Below are positions 1-4,659 of a stretch of DNA of 5,470 bases, piece by piece. The DNA lies in contig JAGDCQ010000110.1 in assembly GCA_017958465.1 (NCBI GenBank), positions 1 through 5,470 of the forward strand, in the 5' to 3' direction. The notes below the pieces were generated by a model. That model had not been told where the DNA came from. It saw only the letters and a list, made by a program, of their open reading frames with translations, and searched no databases. This stretch comes from Lachnospiraceae bacterium (GTDB lineage Bacteria; Bacillota; Clostridia; Lachnospirales; Lachnospiraceae). Position numbers and translations under genes: made by a program. Positions within the stretch are counted from its first letter, which is position 1, and the number at the start of each line of letters is the position of its first letter.

Positions 1-461
1 CATACCGCAGTTGCCGATATTCCTTCCCCGCTTCCCGTGAAACCGAGTCCTTCTTCAGTCGTGGCCTTGATATTCACCTGATCGAGGCCGACATTGAGGG
101 TATCTGCAATATTCTTGCGCATAGCATCAATAAACGGGCGAAGCTTTGGAGCCTGCGCCACCACTGTGATATCGGCATTTGACAGGGAGAACCCTTTTTC
201 ATTGATAAGCCGGCCTACCTGTTCGAGCAGCTTGATACTCGAGATCCCCTTATATTCGGGATCCGTGTCGGGAAAGTGGAGGCCTATATCCCCAAGCGCT
301 GCTGCACCAAGCATGGCGTCCATAAGGGCGTGGACGAGCACATCGGCGTCGGAGTGACCGAGAAGCCCCTTCTCGTAGGGAATCTCCACACCGCCGAGGA
401 TGAGCTTTCTGCCTTCAACAAGGCGGTGAACATCATAACCGTGACCAATTCTCAGATTCAT
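1..461 (-). CDS. ispF: 2-C-methyl-D-erythritol 2,4-cyclodiphosphate synthase IspF (3' end cut by window edge)
   Basis: IspF converts CDP-methylerythritol 2-phosphate to the 2,4-cyclodiphosphate with release of CMP, in the cytoplasmic MEP route to isoprenoids. I translated the minus strand from an ATG at 461-459 and read 153 open codons to the window edge. Family signatures appear in order: GHGYDVH at residues 6-12 (metal ligands D10 and H12), HSDADV at 36-41 followed by H44 (third metal ligand), DIGLHFPDTDP near 58-68, AQAPK near 102-106, and KATTEEGLGF at 132-141 followed by TGSGEG. The family is about 155-160 residues long, so only a few C-terminal residues are missing. A GGAGG at 469-473 lies seven bases upstream of the ATG and fixes the start. 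The gene has its own promoter (514-542) and sits just beyond the tRNA operon terminator. The identification is firm. Confidence 0.97.
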   Translation of the reverse strand, partial: MNLRIGHGYDVHRLVEGRKLILGGVEIPYEKGLLGHSDADVLVHALMDAMLGAAALGDIGLHFPDTDPEYKGISSIKLLEQVGRLINEKGFSLSNADITVVAQAPKLRPFIDAMRKNIADTLNVGLDQVNIKATTEEGLGFTGSGEGISATAV

Positions 462-513
462 TTGCAAACCTCCGATGATATAATCATAGCGTTAAGATCG
501 ACTTCATAAGCCT

Positions 514-542
514 ATTTTAATACGGCTTTTTCCTGCTGTAAA
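514..542 (-). promoter_or_regulatory. SigA-type promoter for ispF
   Basis: Reading the minus strand, TTTACA (542-537) is followed by a 17-base spacer and TAAAAT (519-514). Each hexamer differs from consensus at one position. The expected transcript start is near 507, giving a leader of about 45 bases before the ispF ATG at 461. The -35 element lies immediately past the T-run of the tRNA terminator (549-544), so the two signals abut. Confidence 0.75.
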
Positions 543-543
543 C

Positions 544-573
544 AAAAAACCGTATCCAAATGATTGGATACGG
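544..573 (-). terminator. Intrinsic terminator of the tRNA-Val/tRNA-Met operon
   Basis: On the minus strand a perfect 10-bp stem (arms 573-564 and 559-550, arm sequence CCGTATCCAA) with a four-base loop is followed by six T residues (549-544). It starts eight bases past the 3' end of tRNA-Met, as expected for the end of that operon, and it insulates ispF from tRNA transcription. Confidence 0.9.
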
Positions 574-580
574 TCTTAAG

Positions 581-654
581 TAGCGAAGGGGGGATTTGAA
601 CCCTCGACACTGCGGGTATGAACCGCATGCTCTAGCCAACTGAGCTACTTCGCC
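581..654 (-). tRNA. tRNA-Met (anticodon CAU, elongator type)
   Basis: A 74-base cloverleaf reads on the minus strand: acceptor GGCGAAG paired with CTTCGCT (a G-U at 1:72), D-arm stem GCTC/GAGC, anticodon stem TGCGG/CCGCA with loop TTCATAC (anticodon CAT), T-loop TTCAAAT and discriminator A. The anticodon stem lacks the three G-C pairs of initiator tRNA and 1:72 is not C-A, so it is not tRNA-fMet. The GGTTCATACCC anticodon region resembles Bacillus elongator tRNA-Met as I recall it, rather than the lysidine-modified tRNA-Ile. CCA is not encoded. One oddity is the T-stem GAGGG/CCCCC, which has an A-C mismatch at pair 50:64. Confidence 0.93.
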
Positions 655-677
655 ACAACGTGCCTTAAAAAAGGCGA

Positions 678-750
678 TGGGACCTATAGGGCTCGAACCT
701 ATGACCCTCTGCTTGTAAGGCAGATGCTCTCCCAGCTGAGCTAAGATCCC
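678..750 (-). tRNA. tRNA-Val (anticodon UAC)
   Basis: A 73-base cloverleaf reads on the minus strand: acceptor GGGATCT with AGGTCCC (one U-G wobble), D-arm GCTC/GAGC, anticodon stem TCTGC/GCAGA with loop CTTACAA (anticodon TAC, valine), a perfect T-stem ATAGG/CCTAT around TTCGAGC, and discriminator A. CCA is not encoded, so a CCA-adding enzyme is needed. It is the first gene of a two-tRNA unit. The 23-base spacer to tRNA-Met contains a small palindrome (GCCTT, TTTT, AAGGC). Confidence 0.97.
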
Positions 751-768
751 GCGTCGCGAACAATGGTT

Positions 769-797
769 ATTATAATGATTGGACTATCGTTTGTCAA
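769..797 (-). promoter_or_regulatory. Perfect-consensus SigA promoter of the tRNA operon
   Basis: On the minus strand TTGACA (797-792), a 17-base spacer and TATAAT (774-769) match the vegetative consensus at all twelve positions. The predicted start is near 762, about 12 bases upstream of tRNA-Val. The stretch just upstream (798-830) is made of A- and T-runs and could act as an UP element; that part is inference. A promoter of this strength suits stable RNA genes. Confidence 0.92.
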
Positions 798-830
798 GCG
801 TTAAAATACAAAAAAGTGATTTTTTTTGTG

Positions 831-859
831 TTGAAAAAAAACGCGATTTGTTCTATACT
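831..859 (+). promoter_or_regulatory. SigA-type promoter for the PilZ gene
   Basis: TTGAAA (831-836), a 17-base spacer and TATACT (854-859) give a good vegetative promoter, divergent from the tRNA promoter. The two -35 boxes are separated by about 33 bases of A/T-rich DNA. The predicted start near 866 leaves a leader of about 35 bases to the ATG at 901, and makes the ATG at 871 nearly leaderless and so unlikely. Confidence 0.75.
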
Positions 860-900
860 TAAATAGGCAAATGCCAATAGTATTCTTACGGAGACCGATT

Positions 901-1260
901 ATGATAGAAAAGAGAAGAGAAAAAAGACTCGAGGCATCCCTGAGCCTTCAGATTTCATCCCTGTTCAAGCAGGATAATGTTCTTGTCAACAATATAGATG
1001 CTCCCATTGAAGTCATCAATATATCAAGGGGCGGAATAGGCTTTGTTTCTGAAAGCGAGCTTCCTCTCGGGTTCTATTTCAATGCCAATATCAATCTCGG
1101 GGATGATGACGCTTCTCTGTATTGCGTTGTCAAGATAATCCGTAAGGAGACAAGAGAAGACGGCAAGACCATTTACGGCTGCGAGCTCGTAGGTATGGCT
1201 CCCGTTCTTTCTTACATCTTCGAAAACTACGAGAAGTCTCTTGAAGAAAAGAAAAAGTGA
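901..1260 (+). CDS. Single-domain PilZ protein (probable c-di-GMP receptor)
   Basis: This is a 119-residue protein. PilZ domains bind cyclic di-GMP through an RxxxR motif and a (D/N)xSxxG motif. Here R5-x3-R9 lies in an arginine/lysine-rich N-terminus and N40-I-S42-R-G-G45 supplies the second motif; a YGCEL stretch late in the domain also fits the family. The whole protein is one PilZ domain with a charged tail, without GGDEF, EAL or membrane segments, so it probably acts by binding a partner. I chose the ATG at 901 because GGAGA (890-894) is well placed and the promoter would start only a few bases before the alternative ATG at 871, which has a poor ribosome site. It appears monocistronic, ending at the terminator at 1281-1306. 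Its target process cannot be told from this context. Confidence 0.85.
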   Translation: MIEKRREKRLEASLSLQISSLFKQDNVLVNNIDAPIEVINISRGGIGFVSESELPLGFYFNANINLGDDDASLYCVVKIIRKETREDGKTIYGCELVGMAPVLSYIFENYEKSLEEKKK

Positions 1261-1278
1261 ACAAGTTCTATATAAAGC

Positions 1279-1311
1279 AAAAAGCACCGGCCAAAACCGG
1301 TGCTTTCGTTT
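1279..1311. terminator. Bidirectional intrinsic terminator between the PilZ and cold-shock genes
   Basis: A perfect 10-bp stem (1281-1290 with 1297-1306, arm AAAGCACCGG) encloses a six-base loop. Its A/T outer pairs continue into a T-rich tail on the plus strand and into a run of Ts on the minus strand (from the A-run beginning at 1279). It lies between the convergent stop codons at 1260 and 1320, so it probably ends both transcripts. Confidence 0.88.
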
Positions 1312-1319
1312 TCGAATGA

Positions 1320-1523
1320 TCAGTCTACTTTGGTAACGTCTTCTGCCTGAAGACCTCTTTCCCCCTGAGATACCTCGAACTGTACCTTGTCACCCTGATT
1401 AAGGGTCTTGAAACCGTCCATCTTAATCTTGGTGAAGTGAACGAAAACATCTTTGCCTTCATCGTCAGTGATGAATCCATAGCCGCTCTTGGCATTGAAC
1501 CACTTAACTGTTCCGTTACTCAT
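1320..1523 (-). CDS. Cold-shock domain protein (CspA family)
   Basis: This is a 67-residue single cold-shock domain, the usual family length (65-70). The start SNGTVKWFNAKSGYGFI contains the first RNA-binding motif (RNP1, here KSGYGFI) and DVFVHF is RNP2. The GFKTL and GDKVQFEVSQGERGLQAEDV segments follow the family pattern. Such small beta-barrels bind single-stranded RNA and DNA and act as RNA chaperones in the cytoplasm. The start is fixed by AGGAGG at 1529-1534, five bases before the ATG. The gene has its own promoter (1577-1605) and a leader of only about 45 bases, much shorter than the long thermosensing cspA leader of E. coli. It is therefore uncertain whether it is cold-induced or a constitutive family member. 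Confidence 0.96.
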   Translation of the reverse strand: MSNGTVKWFNAKSGYGFITDDEGKDVFVHFTKIKMDGFKTLNQGDKVQFEVSQGERGLQAEDVTKVD

Positions 1524-1576
1524 AAAATCCTCCTAAAAATAAAACAAAAATACCGGGAAACAATGTCCCTCAAAAA

Positions 1577-1605
1577 AGAATATCATAATTTGAGTTTTCT
1601 GTCAA
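1577..1605 (-). promoter_or_regulatory. SigA-type promoter for the cold-shock gene
   Basis: On the minus strand TTGACA (1605-1600, perfect), a 17-base spacer and TATTCT (1582-1577, four of six) make a credible promoter. The predicted start is near 1570 and the leader is A/T-rich apart from a short GGGA/TCCC pairing. It is divergent from the ilvN promoter. Confidence 0.75.
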
Positions 1606-1655
1606 TCGGTTTAAGTTATGAATATAAAAAGATTTTTATGACAAGGTCTTAAGTG

Positions 1656-1682
1656 TTGACTTTTGCACTTGAAAAGTATAAT
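1656..1682 (+). promoter_or_regulatory. Probable promoter of the ilvN-mrp-mgtE unit
   Basis: TTGACT (1656-1661) and a perfect TATAAT (1677-1682) are separated by 15 bases, two short of the optimum. The promoter may therefore be weak or need an activator. The predicted start is near 1689, at the base of the hairpin at 1685-1716. I saw no better promoter before ilvN. Confidence 0.6.
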
Positions 1683-1684
1683 CT

Positions 1685-1726
1685 AAAAGAAACGCTGATC
1701 TATCAGTGTTTCTTTTTGAGAAACGC
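1685..1726 (+). promoter_or_regulatory. ilvN leader: two mutually exclusive hairpins
   Basis: Arms 1688-1698 and 1703-1713 form an 11-bp stem (one G-U) with a TCTA loop, extendable by three A-T pairs and ending in a T-run (1713-1717), so it looks terminator-like. The 5' arm sequence AGAAACGC (1688-1695) recurs at 1719-1726. The shared segment 1706-1713 can pair with either copy, the second giving an 8-bp stem with a five-base loop. The pairing is directly visible; a regulatory role is inference. If transcription starts at 1689, the first hairpin would sit at the extreme 5' end and more likely protects the mRNA than terminates it. No T-box sequence and no branched-chain-rich leader peptide is seen. 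Confidence 0.5.
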
Positions 1727-1754
1727 CAGAAATCCAGCAAGGAGTGGCCTGAAC

Positions 1755-2279
1755 GTGAAAAAGATAGTATTGTCGCTAATAGTTGAAAACACATCCGGTG
1801 TCCTTAGCCGTGTAGCCGGTCTTTTCAGCCGCAGGGGCTATAATATCGACAGCCTCACGGTAGGTGTTACCGAGAATCCCAAGCTTTCAAGAATGACTGT
1901 TGTGGCCCGCGGCGACAGCGGTATCCTGGAGCAGATCAGGAATCAGCTTCAGAAGCTTGAGGATGTTCGCGAGATAACGGAGCTTGCTCCGGAACACTCT
2001 GTCTGCAGGGAACTTGTGCTGGTCCGTGTCCGCGCGGACGGCAGCAACAGAAAAGAAGTGATGGCACTTACAGACATCTTCAGGGCAAAGATAGTGGACG
2101 TTGCGCCGGATTCAGTCCTTATCGAGCTTACAGGCAACCAGGCCAAGATAGATGCCTTTATAAAGCTTCTTTCGGATTTTAACGTTTTAGAGTTCGTCCG
2201 CACCGGTATCACGGGCTTAAGCCGCGGAGCCAGCGCAGAGGACGATTTTGAAAATACCACCCATCAGGGAGAAGAATAA
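1755..2279 (+). CDS. ilvN: Acetohydroxyacid synthase small (regulatory) subunit
   Basis: This 174-residue protein is the regulatory subunit of acetohydroxyacid synthase (acetolactate synthase), the first common enzyme of valine, leucine and isoleucine synthesis. The N-terminal ACT domain (about 1-78) carries ENTSGVLSRVAGLFSRRGYNI. N12, G15 and N30 align by eye with the IlvH residues N11, G14 and N29, which affect valine feedback, so feedback is probably retained. The second domain (about 85-160) has RELVLVRV, TDIFRAKIVDV and FVRTGITGLSRG. I place the start at GTG 1755, with AAGGAG at 1739-1744. An open frame back to GTG 1653 would add 34 unrelated residues and begins upstream of the predicted promoter -35. 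The catalytic subunit gene ilvB is not adjacent, which is less common. The stop overlaps the mrp start (TAATG), implying translational coupling. Confidence 0.95.
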   Translation: MKKIVLSLIVENTSGVLSRVAGLFSRRGYNIDSLTVGVTENPKLSRMTVVARGDSGILEQIRNQLQKLEDVREITELAPEHSVCRELVLVRVRADGSNRKEVMALTDIFRAKIVDVAPDSVLIELTGNQAKIDAFIKLLSDFNVLEFVRTGITGLSRGASAEDDFENTTHQGEE

Positions 2280-3154
2280 TGAGCGAAGATTTTAACGAAG
2301 AAAACAGGGAGACCGCATCAGGTTGCGGCGGCAACTGTTCAAGCTGCGCCTCGGCGTGCTCGTCGAGAAACAATCCTCAGAGCTTTCTTGAGGAACAGAA
2401 TCCATACAGCAATATTTCCCGCATTATAGGTGTTGTGAGCGGAAAGGGCGGCGTTGGCAAGTCCTTCGTCTCTGCTTACCTTGCGGTCCTCATGCGCAGG
2501 AAAAAATACAGCACGGCTATACTGGATGCAGATATCACCGGCCCTTCCATCCCCAAGGCCTTTGGCATCAACCGTCATGCGGGATCCACTGAAATAGGCA
2601 TCCTTCCCGAAAAGAGCGAGGGCGGGATCGGGATGATGTCCGTAAACCTCCTTCTGGAGGATCAGGAAACGCCTGTTGTGTGGCGCGGCGCCATCATCTC
2701 CGGAACTGTCAAACAGTTCTATACAGACGTTGTCTGGGGCGATGTAGACTATATGTTTGTTGATATGCCTCCGGGAACCGGCGACGTTCCCCTTACCGTG
2801 TTCCAGTCCCTTCCCGTGGACGGGATCGTTGTCGTAACAAGTCCTCAGGACGTTGTTTCGATGGTCGTAAAGAAAGCCATGAACATGGCTAAATTAATGA
2901 AAGTCCCGGTGCTCGGCATCGTGGAAAATTACAGCTATCTTGAGTGTCCGGACTGCGGAAAGAAGATCTCCGTGTTCGGCGAGAGCCATGTGGACGAGAT
3001 AGCAGCGCAGTACGGGATCCCCGTGCTGGCACGCATTCCGATAGATCCTGCAATCGCAGCTTCTGTCGATGCGGGCTCCGTAGAAAAGCTGGAGGGCGGC
3101 TGGCTTGATGAAGCGGCCGACACCATCGAGAGGGAGCTTCCAATAGAAATGTGA
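2279..3154 (+). CDS. mrp: Mrp/NBP35-family Fe-S cluster carrier ATPase
   Basis: This 291-residue P-loop ATPase belongs to the Mrp/ApbC/NBP35 group, which binds a 4Fe-4S cluster at a dimer interface and passes it to apo-proteins in the cytoplasm. Visible motifs are the deviant Walker A KGGVGKS at 56-62, DADITGPS at 83-90, Walker B and switch region DYMFVDMPPGTGD at 157-169, and the cluster-binding pair C223-P-D-C226. The N-terminus adds a second cysteine cluster, C16-x3-C20-x2-C23-x3-C27, reminiscent of the N-terminal ferredoxin-like motif of NBP35 although the spacing differs. The ATG at 2279 overlaps the ilvN TAA by one base and GGGAG at 2267-2271 precedes it. The length is complete for the family. 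A tandem stop (TGA TAA) ends it, and no terminator separates it from the mgtE leader 31 bases on. Confidence 0.95.
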   Translation: MSEDFNEENRETASGCGGNCSSCASACSSRNNPQSFLEEQNPYSNISRIIGVVSGKGGVGKSFVSAYLAVLMRRKKYSTAILDADITGPSIPKAFGINRHAGSTEIGILPEKSEGGIGMMSVNLLLEDQETPVVWRGAIISGTVKQFYTDVVWGDVDYMFVDMPPGTGDVPLTVFQSLPVDGIVVVTSPQDVVSMVVKKAMNMAKLMKVPVLGIVENYSYLECPDCGKKISVFGESHVDEIAAQYGIPVLARIPIDPAIAASVDAGSVEKLEGGWLDEAADTIERELPIEM

Positions 3155-3170
3155 TAAAAATCTTTTTTCC

Positions 3171-3284
3171 GAGGAGGTGGTTTTTATGTCAAGTCGAACG
3201 TGTGACGCAGACGCGCCTTATCCTAAGCCTGAAGTAAAACCGCCCTCTGAAAGTGCCATCGCTTTGCAGGGGAGAACTGCGAGG
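3171..3284 (+). promoter_or_regulatory. Potentially structured mgtE leader RNA masking two ribosome sites
   Basis: Complementary segments are directly visible. The region 3171-3184 (GAGG, a two-base bulge, then GTGGTTTT) pairs with 3236-3247 (AAAACCGCCCTC), burying the Shine-Dalgarno of the small ORF at 3186. Inside this stem, CGTGT/ACGCG (3199-3203 with 3211-3215) and CTTA/TAAG (3217-3220 with 3224-3227) can form two hairpins, giving a junction. Downstream, CTTTGCAG (3262-3269) pairs with CTGCGAGG (3277-3284) over a seven-base loop and hides the GAGG used by mgtE. It does not match the M-box Mg2+ riboswitch as I know it, nor another class I recognise. That it is a folded regulator is inference from pairing alone. 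Confidence 0.45.
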
Positions 3285-3323
3285 AAAAAAGATGATAGAA
3301 AGAATGAAGGAACTCGTTGCTAA
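3186..3323 (+). CDS. Small proline-rich ORF overlapping the mgtE start (candidate leader peptide)
   Basis: This ORF has 45 codons starting at ATG 3186, preceded eight bases upstream by GGAGG within AGGAGGTGG (3172-3180), one of the strongest ribosome sites in the window. The start MSSRTCDADAPYPKPEVKPP places prolines at 11, 13, 15, 19 and 20, interspersed with aspartate and glutamate. The second half is basic (RTARKKDDRKNEGTRC), with the last 32 bases lying inside mgtE in another frame. The mgtE ribosome site (3281-3284) is inside this ORF, so its translation must affect mgtE initiation. Proline-rich or acidic leader peptides of enterobacterial mgtA and mgtC (MgtL, MgtP) respond to Mg2+ or proline supply; a similar role here is inference by analogy, with no sequence homology claimed. 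Alternatively the open frame is incidental to a structured RNA. Confidence 0.55.
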   Translation: MSSRTCDADAPYPKPEVKPPSESAIALQGRTARKKDDRKNEGTRC

Positions 3324-4626
3324 CAAGCAATATGCCGAGTTCAGAAAAGAAGTAGTAGAGCTTAACGAGGCCGACGTCGCAGCAATGCTCGAAAGTCTTG
3401 AGGCTCCGGAGCGTGTGAAGATTTTCAGGATCCTTCCCAAGGATATCGCGGCTGATGTCTTTTCGTACCTGCCTATCGAGATAGAGCAGGAGATAATCAC
3501 ATCTCTTTCTGAAAAGGAAGCGGGCTCCATCGTGGATAATCTTTATTCCGATGATGCTGCTGCCCTTATCGAAGAGATGCCTGCCAATGTAGTCCGCAGG
3601 ATCCTTGCAAACACAACGCCGGAAACAAGGCGCGATATCAACACGCTTCTCCAGTACCCCGACGATTCCGCCGGCAGCATCATGACAGTGGAGTTCGTGG
3701 ATTTCAAGGAAAATACCACTGTTGCCGCTGCTCTTGAAAAGCTGAGGAAAGTAGGGCTCGACAAAGAGTCCATAGATGTCTGCTACGTCCTTGATAAGGC
3801 AAGGCATCTTCTTGGGATCGTAACCCTTCGAAAGCTGATAATAAGCGACCCCGAAGATATGATCTCGGATGTTATGAACGACCACGTCATCACGGTCAAG
3901 ACCCTTACCGACCAGGAAGAGGTCGCACGTACCATCCAGAAATACGATATCAACTCTGTCCCTGTTGTGGACAGCGAAAACAGGCTTGTGGGCATCATCA
4001 CCATCGATGATATTGTCGACGTCATCGAGCAGGAGGCCACAGAGGATATCGAAATGATGGCCGCCATCACGCCTACCGACAAGTCCTATATGAAAACAGG
4101 AGTTTTTGAGACCTGGAAGAAACGTATTCCCTGGCTCCTTCTCCTCATGATCTCCGCCACTTTTACAGGCGGTATCCTTTCAAGCTTCGAAGCCCAGCTT
4201 GCGGCCCTTCCGGCACTCATCGCCTTTATCCCCATGCTGATGGATACCGGCGGAAATGCGGGAGGACAGGCCTCCGTTACCATAATCCGTGGCCTTTCCC
4301 TTGACGAGATCCGCTACGGCGACGTTTTCAGGGTAGTCTGGAAAGAGTTCAGGGTGTCGATCCTCTGCGGTCTGACCCTGGCAGCCGCCAACTTCGTAAA
4401 GCTCCTTGTTATCGATCACTTAAAGATAGAGGTTGCGCTTGTTATCTGCATCTCTCTCGTTGTTACAGTCATAGTCGCAAAGTTTGTGGGCTGTACGCTC
4501 CCGATACTTGCAAAGAGGATAGGGTTCGACCCCGCAGTTATGGCGAGCCCCTTCATCACTACCATTGTGGATGCCCTGTCTTTGCTTGTTTATTGCAATA
4601 TCGCGATACATCTTTTACATGTATGA
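3292..4626 (+). CDS. mgtE: MgtE magnesium channel/transporter
   Basis: This 444-residue protein is full length for MgtE, a dimeric inner-membrane Mg2+-selective channel gated by cytosolic Mg2+. The N-terminal MgtE_N superhelical domain spans about 1-122. Two CBS domains span about 129-248 (PDDSAGSIMT at the first; NSVPVVDSENRLVGIITIDD in the second). A connecting helix with TEDIEMMAAITP (250-261) leads to about five membrane segments from 279 to the C-terminus. Family motifs PMLMDTGGNAGGQ (314-326) and DPAVMASPFITTIVD (413-427) are present. D427 corresponds by eye to the pore aspartate of Thermus MgtE (D432). I start at ATG 3292, with GAGG at 3281-3284. An open frame back to GTG 3253 would add 13 non-family residues. 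It follows mrp and the small ORF in one probable transcript and ends at the terminator at 4632-4654. Confidence 0.96.
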   Translation: MIERMKELVANKQYAEFRKEVVELNEADVAAMLESLEAPERVKIFRILPKDIAADVFSYLPIEIEQEIITSLSEKEAGSIVDNLYSDDAAALIEEMPANVVRRILANTTPETRRDINTLLQYPDDSAGSIMTVEFVDFKENTTVAAALEKLRKVGLDKESIDVCYVLDKARHLLGIVTLRKLIISDPEDMISDVMNDHVITVKTLTDQEEVARTIQKYDINSVPVVDSENRLVGIITIDDIVDVIEQEATEDIEMMAAITPTDKSYMKTGVFETWKKRIPWLLLLMISATFTGGILSSFEAQLAALPALIAFIPMLMDTGGNAGGQASVTIIRGLSLDEIRYGDVFRVVWKEFRVSILCGLTLAAANFVKLLVIDHLKIEVALVICISLVVTVIVAKFVGCTLPILAKRIGFDPAVMASPFITTIVDALSLLVYCNIAIHLLHV

Positions 4627-4659
4627 AAAAACCGCCGGGTTACTTTCCCGGCGGCTTTT
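4626..4659. terminator. Bidirectional intrinsic terminator between mgtE and the surface-protein gene
   Basis: A GC-rich perfect 8-bp stem (CCGCCGGG 4632-4639 with CCCGGCGG 4647-4654) has a seven-base loop. On the plus strand it is followed by CTTTTG; on the minus strand by six Ts (complement of 4631-4626). It ends the mgtE transcript and the convergent minus-strand gene. The last sense codons of that gene form part of the stem and its stop codon lies in the loop. Confidence 0.93.

Noticed and set aside
94..509. Two overlapping plus-strand frames at the left end
   Set aside because: Both are antisense to ispF, whose motifs are unmistakable on the minus strand.
871..900. Upstream ATG for the PilZ protein
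   Set aside because: The predicted transcript begins about five bases earlier and no ribosome site precedes it; 901 has GGAGA at good spacing.
1437..1652. Plus-strand 71-codon frame across the cold-shock gene and its promoter
   Set aside because: Antisense to the cold-shock protein and its regulatory region; no family resemblance.
1653..1754. N-terminal extension of IlvN from a GTG at 1653
   Set aside because: It overlaps the promoter and the hairpin, lies upstream of the likely transcript start, and is absent from the family. GTG 1755 has AAGGAG upstream and matches IlvH N-termini.
1683..1754. T-box or branched-chain leader-peptide attenuator for ilvN
   Set aside because: No T-box AGGGTGG-type sequence and no short ORF rich in Ile, Leu or Val codons was seen in this short leader.
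3253..3291. GTG start adding 13 residues to MgtE
   Set aside because: The extension does not resemble the family and has no ribosome site; ATG 3292 has GAGG seven bases upstream.
3155..3291. M-box (ykoK) Mg2+ riboswitch ahead of mgtE
   Set aside because: Expected by analogy with Bacillus mgtE, but the region is short and I could not find the conserved M-box core segments. A covariance search would settle it.
3223..3885. 220-codon minus-strand frame opposite mgtE
   Set aside because: Antisense shadow of a clearly conserved transporter gene, without recognisable domains.
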